Of a DNA stretch of 64,000 nt, positions 9,168 through 16,836 are shown piece after piece. The notes beneath the pieces were generated by a model. That model was not told where the DNA came from. It ran no database searches and saw only the letters and a list, made by a program, of their open reading frames with translations. The position numbers and the translations under genes were made by a program. How positions within the stretch are numbered: position 1 is the stretch's first letter; the number at the start of each line of letters is the position of its first letter. The DNA comes from Haladaptatus sp. R4 (GTDB taxonomy: Archaea > Halobacteriota > Halobacteria > Halobacteriales > Haladaptataceae): positions 62,001-126,000 of the forward strand of contig NZ_LWHG01000030.1 of the NCBI RefSeq assembly GCF_001625445.1. The letters run 5' to 3'.

Positions 9168-9190
9168 ATGTTAGTATACAATACTAACAT
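9168..9190. promoter_or_regulatory. Perfect 10-bp inverted repeat upstream of an HTH gene
   Basis: ATGTTAGTAT and its exact reverse complement are separated by three bases. The repeat ends 33 nt before the ATG of the HTH gene at 9224. It is a strong candidate operator for autoregulation by that gene product. Confidence 0.6.
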
Positions 9191-9223
9191 TGGCACCAGC
9201 ATCAAATCTAGAAGAACAACCGA

Positions 9224-9449
9224 GTGACGACGAGAGGAGAGGGAGGCGAGTTCATTCAGGAATGGAAGCCAGTAGATGTACTCGGAGTCATGGAACCGCT
9301 GGAACCCTATATGACGAGTGAGATTGCGGAGAAGCTTGGGTGGCCACGTCGGACGGCGTATGAGGTTTTAAATGGGTTTGTGGACGATGGCAACAATCGC
9401 AAAAAATCCGCTGGTCTATTGCCGTAAGGCGGGACGAATGTCTCCCTGA
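9224..9449 (+). pseudogene. Small winged-helix regulator, A-run frameshift at its end
   Basis: The intact frame gives 67 residues ending at 9427. The core VLGVMEPLEPYMTSEIAEKL, GWPRRTAYEVL is nearly the same as the gene at 17447 and is a small winged helix-turn-helix. After NRKK the frame departs. Removing one A from the A6 run at 9401-9406 gives RKNPLVYCRKAGRMSP and a stop at 9447-9449, 74 residues in all, close to its 79-residue relative. The palindrome at 9168-9190 sits in its promoter region. It may also act on the following Doc-motif gene, which has its own TATA element. Confidence 0.6.
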
Positions 9450-9482
9450 ATATTAAGCCTCTTCTCTGTGTACGAGTCGGTA

Positions 9483-10289
9483 ATGACTCTCGTTCCTTAT
9501 CATCTCAACGTCGATGGGAACTACTATTCGCTTTCGTATGTTCACCCGTCTGAATCAGAAGCACAAGAGGATCTACAGAGCCGTGATGAACCAGCTGTTC
9601 TTCGGCTCCTCGAATTGGACGATGATGTATATGGGGTCTACACGCTTGCAGAAGCGCAAGAAGAGGAGATCGAAGGTCCCGATCTATCAGATTACAGTGC
9701 TGACACACGCGATATCGTCGATACTGTCATCAGTCTTTTCGACCAAATTAGCGACGACCAAGAAATTGAGTGGTACAAGCCGCTTGAACCGACGAACATT
9801 GCAGATGCCATTGAGGCAGTAACATGGAAGCAATTGATCCCGACTGTCGGCGGGAGTCTTATCTCGGAACTCATTCGGTCCCACGGCCTTCCGAATGCGA
9901 ACCATCGAACGTCGATCGCATTTTTCGAATTGTACGCACGGACGTTTCACACGTTTTCCGACATTCCACAAACGAATCAAGGAGACGACTGGACAACATG
10001 GGCAAATGAGTACATTCGCGACTCAAAGCGAATCCTCACGGTCCGACGGAAAGCAGCCCTCTTTTCGTTTCTTCAGTCGTTGGGCGCTACTGGCGTTCGC
10101 AGAAAGAACGATGTTGTTATCTCGTTCGAGACATATCCACTCGATGTTGACGATCCGTGGGCGTACTATGCCGTCGAGCATGACCACGTCTGGAAGGAGT
10201 TTGCAACAGACTATCTCCAACGAGCAGGGGCATCGGAGTTGCTTACGCAGAGAGATGATGGGAAACGCGTCTTCGCAAGTCGACTGTGA
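9483..10289 (+). CDS. Doc/Fic-motif-like protein, possible toxin
   Basis: 268 residues from the ATG at 9483; a TATA-like AATATTAAG lies about 30 nt upstream. A GTG at 9468 would add five residues. The central helix has HGLPNANHRTSIAFFELY, resembling the Doc signature H-x-x-x-D-A-N-K-R-T, with Asn and His replacing Asp and Lys. The N-terminal 80 residues are acidic, with no recognised domain. Doc proteins phosphorylate EF-Tu; other Fic proteins AMPylate targets. The altered motif makes the chemistry uncertain. A 46-residue gene follows 37 nt downstream and could be its antitoxin. The similarity rests on one short motif. Confidence 0.5.
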   Translation: MTLVPYHLNVDGNYYSLSYVHPSESEAQEDLQSRDEPAVLRLLELDDDVYGVYTLAEAQEEEIEGPDLSDYSADTRDIVDTVISLFDQISDDQEIEWYKPLEPTNIADAIEAVTWKQLIPTVGGSLISELIRSHGLPNANHRTSIAFFELYARTFHTFSDIPQTNQGDDWTTWANEYIRDSKRILTVRRKAALFSFLQSLGATGVRRKNDVVISFETYPLDVDDPWAYYAVEHDHVWKEFATDYLQRAGASELLTQRDDGKRVFASRL

Positions 10290-10326
10290 CCCAATCGTTA
10301 TGGTTCCTCAGTTCCGAATTAGTGGT

Positions 10327-10467
10327 ATGAGCAAGAACGAATCCGCGCACATCGACGCTCAAGAGTATATCCGGAGCGCCCGTGAGCGGGTTGAAGCGCG
10401 AGAAAATGGTGTTGCAGCCGAGAGTCTTTCGGCTGTTGCAGCGCACGTTGCCGATCTTGAAGACTAG
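10327..10467 (+). CDS. 46-residue protein, possible antitoxin partner
   Basis: MSKNESAHIDAQEYIRSARE then RVEARENGVAAESLSAVAAH: a short, highly charged, mostly helical protein. It follows the Doc-motif gene by 37 nt on the same strand. Short helical antitoxins (Phd-like) commonly pair with Doc, although in P1 the antitoxin comes first. An upstream in-frame ATG near 10300 would add nine residues. Function is inferred only from size and position. Confidence 0.45.
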   Translation: MSKNESAHIDAQEYIRSARERVEARENGVAAESLSAVAAHVADLED

Positions 10468-10495
10468 CGTTTTCAGCGATACGACTTTGTCTTCG

Positions 10496-11029
10496 TTATT
10501 GTTTTACTGGAGACGACTGAGTGGTATCGGACCGATCAACATCGCCAGTAAGGGGAATATCGTGTGAACGAAACAGCTCCTTTGCGTGTTCGAACTCTTG
10601 TTCGGTGAATGTGAAGTATCTGGAAGGCAGTCGAATACGTCGCTTATTGATCTGATCGCCATTTTGGTACTCGATGATAAACCGAGGATGCGTCCACCAC
10701 GAGCCTTCGATCACCTCAACGGCAGTAATCGAATCAAGAGGGAGTTGATTGACTCGTCGGAATCCCCGGAGATGATCCACGACATAGGCGAGAACGACGA
10801 TAATCACAAAGAACCCCAAAAAGTACGCAAAGGACTCTCGTCTTTCGAAGAGGATGAAATTGGCCATCCAAACGACGTAGACAATCATCAGAGCGGTGAG
10901 AACGAGTCCGCGGGTCGAGGCCTTCGCTTCCTCATAGTAGTGTTTCAATTGGTCAGTGTAGCTCTCCTCGAGTCGCAGCTCACTTTCGGAGAAAAAACAC
11001 CTCCCTCGTTTCGTCCTGAAACTCTCCAC
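10496..11029 (-). CDS. Membrane protein, paralogue of the one at 13672
   Basis: 177 residues: a short N-terminal domain (RTKRGRCFFSESELRLEESY), two adjacent membrane segments (LTALMIVYVVWMANFILF and AYFLGFFVIIVVLAYVV), then a soluble beta-rich domain (LPLDSITAVEVIEG, RRIRLPSRYFTF) ending HAKELFRSHDIPL. The same plan and the ending FRRNDIPLN appear in the protein at 13672-14178. The C-terminal half resembles PH-like domains seen in other haloarchaeal membrane proteins. Function unknown. Confidence 0.65.
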   Translation of the reverse strand: MESFRTKRGRCFFSESELRLEESYTDQLKHYYEEAKASTRGLVLTALMIVYVVWMANFILFERRESFAYFLGFFVIIVVLAYVVDHLRGFRRVNQLPLDSITAVEVIEGSWWTHPRFIIEYQNGDQINKRRIRLPSRYFTFTEQEFEHAKELFRSHDIPLTGDVDRSDTTQSSPVKQ

Positions 11030-11100
11030 AGCAGACCACTACAAGCACTAAGTAGAAATATTTAGAGGTCAACCATTATGCAGAATTCGAAGATACTCGT

Positions 11101-11781
11101 TCAGTAAAGCCAATTAAACGCCGCACGAAATCTTCGCTTTGGATTGTGCTCGACAACGTTGCCGTGACCGACAATAACTCGTTCGAAGTCCCACTCAAGG
11201 ATCCGGTCGATTGAGTGGCGTGCTGCGGCCTCATTCTTCATCATGTGCTGAAGATCGAGGGGGACAGATAGATCACCATACATGCCGAGAAGCTGTGTGG
11301 CAAGCCTTGTTTTGAGCGGAGTTTTCGGCCCGAGATTGTAGCAGATATCACCGATGATCAGTGTCTTGCTTGGTCGATGAAAGAATTCGATTTCGGTAAT
11401 CCAAAAGGCGCCAAGGAACGCCGCCTGGTCGATGACATCACCCCAGCGTTCGTCAGGGGTGCTACCAAGAAGACCATCGAATACAAGATCTGTACGGCGA
11501 CGATCAAGGCCAGGTGCAGCGAATAACTCAGCGTCTGGAAATGCATATTTGTAGTCTTCCATGTGGAGATGACCGTGGAGTTTACTCGATGGTGTCACAT
11601 ATCTCACTGTCCCGAGATCGTTCAGTGCCGCAATTCGGTCATCGGATAATGACGCTGGAGAGTTAACGAATAAATCACCATTCGGAAGCCGGACAACAAC
11701 CATATTCCGACCGATCTGGAGCCCGTAGAATGATAACGGTTCTGAGAGAACGAATATGTTTGAAGCCAGCTCGGTGAACAT
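11101..11781 (-). CDS. DUF4336 family, metallo-beta-lactamase-fold-like protein
   Basis: 226 residues, a full-length match in character to DUF4336. It opens with ELASNIFVLSEPLSFYGLQI and GRNMVVVRLPNGDLFVNSP, then DLGTVRYVTPSSKLHGHLHM, AFPDAELFAAPGL, and late ITEIEFFHRPSKTLIIGDI and VIVGHGNVVE. The fold is metallo-hydrolase-like but the full HxHxDH motif is not present, so catalysis is uncertain. It is monocistronic, converging with the Doc-motif region. No substrate is known for this family. Confidence 0.8.
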   Translation of the reverse strand: MFTELASNIFVLSEPLSFYGLQIGRNMVVVRLPNGDLFVNSPASLSDDRIAALNDLGTVRYVTPSSKLHGHLHMEDYKYAFPDAELFAAPGLDRRRTDLVFDGLLGSTPDERWGDVIDQAAFLGAFWITEIEFFHRPSKTLIIGDICYNLGPKTPLKTRLATQLLGMYGDLSVPLDLQHMMKNEAAARHSIDRILEWDFERVIVGHGNVVEHNPKRRFRAAFNWLY

Positions 11782-12015
11782 ATCCTGTAATCGGTGCAGC
11801 GATAGAAAGAGATTCGGTACAAATAGGAGTCAGTTCGCTTATTCCGTTCATCGTTTGTTCCGGTCGGTTTTTGCCCTTGATCGGGATTTCACGACACTCG
11901 GGCTGACTCGTGTGCCTGCGGATATCCACTTTCCAGAGTGAGTTTGGTCTGGAGTCCGAGAAAGGCTCTCGCTGGATGATTTATTGGTGAGTATTGTGTG
12001 TCGTGCAGACAGTAA

Positions 12016-12783
12016 TTAGGCTTCACTCTCGGTATCTTGTTCCTGTACTTCGAGTTGTTGTTCGTGATCTTCGATTCCCGCTTCATGTGCCTGGGTGTCG
12101 TCGGCATCACGCTCCGATAGTTCCTGCAAGCGATGTTCTTGTCCATACAGAACAACCGTGTCGCCGGGGCGAATTTCGGTATCCGGCCCTGGTGCCCCGA
12201 TGTATGAGCCATCAGCACGATCAATCGCGAGCACACGAACCCCTTCGGCTGGGAGATCCAATTCGGCTAAGGTACCGCTAGTCAGCCATTCGTCTGTTTC
12301 TGTATCGAGCTCAGCAACCCGATAGTCGTCTTGGAGCCCGAGTACTTGGGTGTAATCTCGGAGTTCGAGATCAGTCGTCCGGCTAAGTGCTCGTTCGATA
12401 AGAGGAGTGACAAGGTGGTTGAGCCATTGACTTCGGGCGAGTAGGATCAGAAGGACTGCCCCACTGATGATATAGATGAGCCCAGTGAGATTTCCACCGC
12501 TCGCGTTCGTGAACGAGAGAACGAGTGAGGCGATGGCACTCACGAGACCGAGGCTTCCGAAGCGGATGAGTTGTTTGGCGATATGACGTCGTCCAGGTGT
12601 CGCGGTGATCACTTCTGATTCTTCGGTCGTAAATCCCGCGCCCGAAAATGCAGAGGCGGCTTGGAAGGATGCAATGTCGGGTGACACGCCGGTCATCCGA
12701 AGGGCAATTGAACCGATTCGAATGATCAGCAGGGCAAGTGCGAACGTGAGCAACAGTGAGAGGATGGGGTAAATGGCAGCCAT
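12016..12783 (-). CDS. Membrane-anchored TrkA-C (RCK_C) domain protein
   Basis: 255 residues. The N-terminal half has membrane segments (PILSLLLTFALALLIIRIGS; LGLVSAIASLVLSF; LIYIISGAVLLILLA) and a FQAASAFSGAGFTTEES stretch resembling the pore-side motif of TrkH/Ktr subunits. The C-terminal half (about 160-230) is a TrkA-C domain: LAELDLPAEGVRVLAIDRAD, GAPGPDTEIRPGDTVVLYGQ. The last 30 residues are Glu/Gln/Asp rich. RCK_C domains bind small ligands and regulate cation transport. It probably senses or regulates transport at the membrane and is not itself a full channel. Confidence 0.8.
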   Translation of the reverse strand: MAAIYPILSLLLTFALALLIIRIGSIALRMTGVSPDIASFQAASAFSGAGFTTEESEVITATPGRRHIAKQLIRFGSLGLVSAIASLVLSFTNASGGNLTGLIYIISGAVLLILLARSQWLNHLVTPLIERALSRTTDLELRDYTQVLGLQDDYRVAELDTETDEWLTSGTLAELDLPAEGVRVLAIDRADGSYIGAPGPDTEIRPGDTVVLYGQEHRLQELSERDADDTQAHEAGIEDHEQQLEVQEQDTESEA

Positions 12784-12916
12784 ACCCTCCGCTAATATAC
12801 GTGCACGAGCTTTGACCTCATGGCCGATTGAACGGGTTGTTCATCACTTGAGAATGTGGGTTCTGTGCGTAGCAACGAACACAAACAGGATTGGCGCCAA
12901 AAGAGGCGATGAATCG

Positions 12917-13084
12917 CTACAAATCGCGTGCTTGGACGGTTTTTCGATCGTTTTCTTCGGCTCGGCGGGCGGCATTGTCGAGGACTTCTGCGACCTCTTC
13001 ATCAAGTGCATCGTAGAAGTCGCTGGCCACATTCTGTCCTTCGAGCTGGTCTTTCACTGCGGATTTGACAATCAAATCAGCCAT
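12917..13084 (-). CDS. DUF1931-type histone-fold protein, 55 residues
   Basis: MADLIVKSAVKDQLEGQNVA, then SDFYDALDEEVAEVLDNAAR and RAEENDRKTVQARDL. Two amphipathic helices and the final R-K-T-V-x-x-R-D-L are characteristic of the short single-histone-fold DUF1931 proteins common in haloarchaea. The final motif is the histone 'TVxxRD' element. Known: such proteins resemble archaeal histones and are thought to bind DNA or other factors; their role is poorly defined. The reading frame is intact. It is a stand-alone gene with gene-poor DNA upstream. Confidence 0.85.
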   Translation of the reverse strand: MADLIVKSAVKDQLEGQNVASDFYDALDEEVAEVLDNAARRAEENDRKTVQARDL

Positions 13085-13140
13085 ACAAGCGTTCAGACGG
13101 TAGAATACTACAAAAAGACAGCGGTAAAATAGTCGGAAGA

Positions 13141-13221
13141 GGACCAGTAATTCGGATCACTGATGACGATGTTCTTCGGGTGATTCGTGAATCCGAGTTT
13201 CCAGTGGTGACTGTTCGATAG
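13141..13221 (+). pseudogene. wHTH gene fragment
   Basis: The frame reads ITDDDVLRVIRESEFPVVTV then an in-frame TAG, continuing VADIVENVAAGYRVR to TAA. It shares RESEFP-x-V-T with the fragment at 14712. It is a decayed copy of the small regulator family. Confidence 0.45.
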
Positions 13222-13469
13222 GTTGCAGATATAGTCGAGAATGTCGCGGCCGGATATCGTGTACGATAAATAAACAGTATATATACAAATAAACCTCGCT
13301 TTAATTGCACAAGTACGCAGCCAAAAAAACTGATTCAATCGGGAGGTATACAACCGTTTGTCGGGGCAATCACCCTATGGGTGTGGTTGAAGTGGTTAGC
13401 TCTTTCCCGACACCCGTGAGAAGCGTTCATGTGCACCCAATAATCCTCACGGGTTTTCGATACTGACAT

Positions 13470-13610
13470 CTTCTATGCCGAGTGGAATTGCGGCGGAGCT
13501 CGAGGGTCATATTATACAGCGGATCTGGTTGTGAATAGGCCTGCAGACGATGATGAGATTCGCAAAAAAGAAGCTCGAAGCGCATCGGGTAATATGAACT
13601 CTGTCGGAGT
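13470..13610 (+). pseudogene. Degenerate copy of the 17447-type wHTH gene
   Basis: Successive frames give GIAAELEG, then DDDEIRKK, then KKKLEAHRVI. These line up with SEIADELGW, SDEIRKKK and KKKPEARRVI in the intact gene at 17447-17686. At least one frameshift separates them and the start is missing. Confidence 0.45.
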
Positions 13611-13671
13611 TGCGGTCTGACAGTAAGAACACGTTTGAAGTGGTGTAAGGGATTCGAGAGTGGCGATTAAC

Positions 13672-14178
13672 TCATTCTATATTCAAGGGGATGTCGTTCC
13701 TTCGAAAGATATCAACCGCTCGCTTTCGCTCTTCATCCATATGCGGAAGGAACGTGAGAGGAACAGTCTTTGTGGTCCCGTCGTCCCGGTAGTGAATCTG
13801 AATTGAATGAGTGAAAATCACCTTCTTCACTGTAACACCTGAGATCACTTCGATTGGGATGGTCCGTTCTGAGCTAAGAGATCCCCTAATCGTCGGCGGG
13901 TTCTTTATCATTCCAAACAGAACGAGCGGGAGTGCAAGAAGCAGAATTAGAAGAACGAGTTGCCCAAATAATTTGCTCACTTTTAGTAAATCAGCTACTG
14001 TGAAGTGACCACTTCCAATGATAGCAATTCCCATCAATCCAAAACCAATGAAGAGGAGAATAAACCACCACTTCTCATATTGAATTCCTCGAATAATCCA
14101 CGTCCTCCAGCGCTGTTCAATGAGAAGTGAACCATCGGTAAGAGTGCAGGTCCCTTTGTCCGTTTTGAAATACTGCAT
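13672..14178 (-). CDS. Membrane protein, paralogue of the one at 10496
   Basis: 168 residues: a short N-terminal part (FKTDKGTCTLTDGSLLIEQR), two membrane segments (WWFILLFIGFGLMGIAIIGS and LFGQLVLLILLLALPLVLFG), then a beta-rich C-terminal domain (IPIEVISGVTVKKVIFTHSI, TVPLTFLPHMDEERK) ending FRRNDIPLNIE. The plan and closing motif match the protein at 10496-11029. Upstream sequence is A/T-rich. Unknown function. Confidence 0.65.
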   Translation of the reverse strand: MQYFKTDKGTCTLTDGSLLIEQRWRTWIIRGIQYEKWWFILLFIGFGLMGIAIIGSGHFTVADLLKVSKLFGQLVLLILLLALPLVLFGMIKNPPTIRGSLSSERTIPIEVISGVTVKKVIFTHSIQIHYRDDGTTKTVPLTFLPHMDEERKRAVDIFRRNDIPLNIE

Positions 14179-14343
14179 TGATCAAAAATAGGAGATAGAA
14201 GTAATATCTGTTGTGTATCGGAAAATAGAACGATAATAGACTTACTTGCGGGATACCGGTTAAATCACGGCATCGCAGACTATTACTAGAGTAGTTTCTC
14301 TGTACCAAGAATAGATTTACCGGCAGAAAGCGATACAGCATCT

Positions 14344-14445
14344 ATGGTCACCACAGATGTCGACATCCTTGAGAAACATAACACTGACCTACTTGAGGGC
14401 CTCCGCGAAATCGTGTATCCAGATACAGGTGAGGACGAAGAATGA
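14344..14445 (+). CDS. 33-residue acidic peptide coupled to the next gene
   Basis: MVTTDVDILEKHNTDLLEGL then REIVYPDTGEDEE. Its TGA overlaps the ATG of the gene at 14442 as ATGA, the usual sign of translational coupling. It is short, acidic and helical; no family is recognised. Confidence 0.4.
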   Translation: MVTTDVDILEKHNTDLLEGLREIVYPDTGEDEE

Positions 14446-14711
14446 GTTTCACATGCCCGTGCATCGAGGCTATCAAAGAAACGCCGTGGTTCCAACCACT
14501 CACGTTAATCGGCGCAACGGGGTGGTTCCTTGGCAGGGTCGCGGACTGGTACGGTCACATCCAACTCGGCGCAGGACTCGATATCATCGGGTTGTTCGCC
14601 TTGTTTGGTGCGGGATTTCTTGCACTCAAAACGCTCGAGCACTTCGATCTCAATGAGTATCTCGAATCACATCCGGAATCGCTACACGAGTCCACATCGG
14701 AAACACAGTAG
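14442..14711 (+). CDS. Small membrane protein, unknown
   Basis: 89 residues with two hydrophobic segments (WFQPLTLIGATGWFLGRV and GLDIIGLFALFGAGFLALKT) and an acidic, Ser-rich tail. Cysteines CPC lie near the N-terminus. The start overlaps the 33-residue ORF by four bases. Past its TAG the same frame continues into a wHTH fragment (14712-14837), which may be chance or an old fusion. Confidence 0.55.
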   Translation: MSFTCPCIEAIKETPWFQPLTLIGATGWFLGRVADWYGHIQLGAGLDIIGLFALFGAGFLALKTLEHFDLNEYLESHPESLHESTSETQ

Positions 14712-14837
14712 GACGAGCAGGGGCGATTTGCGGAGCAAACGACTGAGGACGCTGTTCTGACGGCGATGCGCGAGTCAGAGTTTCCGGCGGTGACCGCTCG
14801 GTGGGGTGCAGATGCGGTTAGGATGAAACAGTGGTAG
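14712..14837 (+). pseudogene. wHTH gene fragment
   Basis: The frame reads GRFAEQTTEDAVLTAMRESE then FPAVTARWGADAVRMKQW and a stop. The first part parallels GEYVQEHTEEAVLEVMQPLE of the gene at 17447. It lacks a start and the recognition-helix region. Same debris family as 5268 and 13141. Confidence 0.45.
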
Positions 14838-14980
14838 TTCAACAATGGTTCGAGAAATTCTTATGCGATGATCCGTTTCGAGAGGCGTGCTGAATACAGA
14901 GCGCGTATCTTACACTGCTGATCGGACGATAGCGACATACCAAGAAAATATTGATACTTCAATACCACATCTTAGTGAGT

Positions 14981-15787
14981 ATGAGCGTGTCCACCCCACT
15001 TACGGCTCAGCGGGTCAACGAACTCGTGATGGCGAACCGAGCAATCAGAGCACCCTATTACCAGACCGACCACGACGAGGGGGTTCAATTCACGGAGTTG
15101 GATAGGGGACTCCAATGGGGTGCCGACGCTATTCCAGCCTTGATAGGTCTGTTCCGGGTTGAGCAAGACACCCGAGACAACCACCCTGATGGCTGGGTTG
15201 GCTTCGCTCGTCACTGGCGGGGAGATACGTTGCGGATGGACTTTGACCTGGTTTCTGGATCCGAAGAACCAGACTCAATCTTGGTCGTGACCGCGATAGC
15301 AGGCCGAGAGGGGAAGAAAACCATCGTGGACGAAGACTTCCGAGAAATCGAGCTGTCGGACCAGATTCCGACGCAGGAAGAATGGGAGGAACGGCGTAAA
15401 CGGTACCAGGCGGCACGGAGGAATGATGATACTGATGGATCCTCAGCGGTGAAGGCATACATTGCAGCGCTGCCGGGGTGGAAGCGTGAGATTGCGACAC
15501 GATTCGACGAGATCATCCAACGTGAAGTGCCCGATGTGCGCCGTGCCGTGAGGTACCACCAGCCGTTCTATGGCGTCGAGGACCAGGGATGGTTCGCGTC
15601 ATTCAGTGCGTTCTCGAAACACGTGAAACTGTCATTCGTGTGTGAATCGTATCTTGAACCAGAGCCGCCTAGCGGGACAGCTCCGGTGAGACAGGCCCTA
15701 GACCTGAAGAAGACAGACACACTAAACGAGGAGCAGGTCGCTTCCTGGGTCCGGCAAGCTGCCGCCGATCCGGGGATGGGGTGGTGA
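14981..15787 (+). CDS. DUF1801 (YdhG-like) domain protein with an extra N-terminal domain
   Basis: 268 residues from MSVSTPLTAQRVNELV. Residues from about 155 match DUF1801: AVKAYIAALPGWKREIATRF, VPDVRRAVRYHQPFYGV, WFASFSAFSKHVKLSF. The N-terminal 130 residues (YYQTDHDEGVQFTEL, GWVGFARHWRGDTLRMDFDL, ILVVTAIAG) form a separate unrecognised domain, with a charged linker between. DUF1801 alone is about 110-140 residues, so this is an enlarged version. No function is established for DUF1801. Confidence 0.7.
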   Translation: MSVSTPLTAQRVNELVMANRAIRAPYYQTDHDEGVQFTELDRGLQWGADAIPALIGLFRVEQDTRDNHPDGWVGFARHWRGDTLRMDFDLVSGSEEPDSILVVTAIAGREGKKTIVDEDFREIELSDQIPTQEEWEERRKRYQAARRNDDTDGSSAVKAYIAALPGWKREIATRFDEIIQREVPDVRRAVRYHQPFYGVEDQGWFASFSAFSKHVKLSFVCESYLEPEPPSGTAPVRQALDLKKTDTLNEEQVASWVRQAAADPGMGW

Positions 15788-16033
15788 AGAAGTCCGTGTT
15801 TATGTGATGGTCGTGGGTGTTCCGGTAGACGTGATGCGGGCAGGTGCAGGCCAGCAGTTCGTACGTCACATCGTCGATGGAGACGGTGTACTGGTGGTCT
15901 GCGGAGTTCTCGTGGCTTTCGTTGGTGATGTCGATGAGTCCGGGGCATCGACATCGAAGGCAAATTGTTCGGCCTGTGCGCGTTTCTGTGCCGTCTCGTC
16001 AGCTTCAAGTCCACTAGGCGTTTTCGTTGACAT
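15788..16033 (-). pseudogene. Truncated, frameshifted SWIM-type zinc-finger gene
   Basis: The start at 16033 gives MSTKTPSGLEADETAQKRAQ then EQFAFDVDAP. In the next frame the sequence continues GLIDITNESHENSADHQYTV, SIDDVTYELLACTCPHHVYR, with the Cys-x-Cys of SWIM fingers. The join needs one extra base in the C4 run at 15942-15945. The C-terminal part ends against the DUF1801 gene. Similar small SWIM proteins are frequent on haloarchaeal plasmids and proviruses. Confidence 0.5.
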
Positions 16034-16065
16034 GGTCTTTCCAGAGTGGTATTTGGAAGACCGGT

Positions 16066-16087
16066 GCCGGGTGTTGGCGCACCCGGC
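16066..16087. terminator. Stem-loop, 8-bp GC-rich stem
   Basis: GCCGGGTG and CACCCGGC enclose a six-base loop. No T-run follows, so it may be an RNA hairpin or an operator and need not be a terminator. Confidence 0.3.
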
Positions 16088-16130
16088 GCGTTTCTACACG
16101 CCCGAGAGCACCGTTCTTCCTACGCTAAAC

Positions 16131-16176
16131 TATGCACTAATGCATAGTAAAGCTACCGACTTTGCATTAGTGCATA
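16131..16176. promoter_or_regulatory. 14-bp inverted repeat with TGCA half-sites
   Basis: TATGCACTAATGCA (16131-16144) is repeated as its exact reverse complement TGCATTAGTGCATA (16163-16176). It lies 80-125 nt before the gene at 16256. It is likely an operator; similar TGCA palindromes precede the genes at 26796 and 31406. Confidence 0.5.
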
Positions 16177-16255
16177 TGATTGAAGTAGGCAGAGGTGCAT
16201 AGATTGAACTATGTTGAATCAGAAACCGCATGCAATGAGTCGATATCGAGCGATC

Positions 16256-16450
16256 ATGACGGAGACCGATCGAGAGCATATCAGCGGTGAAAGCGATCCC
16301 TCGAACCAACAGCGTGATCAGGCCGTCTATCGGGTGAGTAAGCGAATTACTGAAGAGCTTCCGAAGGATATTGCTGTGCTTGCCGAGCATCGACCCGATA
16401 AACTCGAAGAGCTCCGGGAGATCGTCTGTGAAGAGAGTAAGCCGGTATGA
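16256..16450 (+). CDS. Small charged protein, unknown
   Basis: 64 residues: MTETDREHISGESDPSNQQR, DQAVYRVSKRITEELPKDIA, VLAEHRPDKLEELREIVCEE. Helical and acidic, plausibly DNA- or protein-binding. The ATG at 16256 is preferred over 16211, which would place codons closer to the operator. Its TGA overlaps the ATG of the next ORF (ATGA at 16447-16450). Confidence 0.5.
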   Translation: MTETDREHISGESDPSNQQRDQAVYRVSKRITEELPKDIAVLAEHRPDKLEELREIVCEESKPV

Positions 16451-16698
16451 GCGATTTCAAGGCGGTCAGAGAATGCAAGAAGAGTCGTGCATCAATCGTT
16501 GAGTGTCCTGTGTGTGGTGGAGAGTACAAATCGTAGGGAGTCAAACAGCATTGGTGTGCAATGCACGATGAAGTGATTCTCCGACCGTGGTGGTCAACAG
16601 TTGATGAAACGGAGCGACGAGGGCCACGATACGTCTGGGCTCGGCGGCAAGTGGTTGCACGAGATGACAATCAAATACCAGCGGTGTGGACGGAGTGA
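16447..16698 (+). pseudogene. C2H2-like zinc-finger protein with an in-frame TAG
   Basis: The frame reads MSDFKAVRECKKSRASIVEC, PVCGGEYKS, then TAG at 16534-16536, then GVKQHWCAMHDEVILRPWWS and on to a TGA at 16696. The zinc site CPVC...HWCAMH spans the stop, so the 29-residue product would lack half of it. One base change (TAG from TTG or similar) explains it. The coupled ATGA start and sensible continuation argue this was an 83-residue gene. Confidence 0.5.
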
Positions 16699-16836
16699 GG
16701 ATGGAGTTAGAATCTCGACATAGATTTGTAAAAATTATTAGGACGCCGCTGCAATTTTATGACAGCGAGACAATTCAATATACGCTTTTATGGACAACGA
16801 CAAATTTTCATATGATGCAGACAAGTATAGTCATAT

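Larger units (their letters stand above)
13085..13671. other. Gene-poor stretch with regulator debris
   Basis: No intact gene is seen. It holds two remnants of the small wHTH family (13141-13221 and 13470-13610) and A/T-rich DNA around 13260-13300 that could serve as promoter for the divergent histone-fold gene. Confidence 0.5.

Noticed and set aside
15804-16202. Plus-strand frame opposite the SWIM remnant
   Set aside because: The minus strand gives a start, a Cys-x-Cys finger and a sensible protein after one base correction; the plus frame does not.
16534-16536. TAG read as pyrrolysine
   Set aside because: Haloarchaea are not known to use pyrrolysine, no pyl genes are present here, and other nonsense and frameshift breaks occur nearby.
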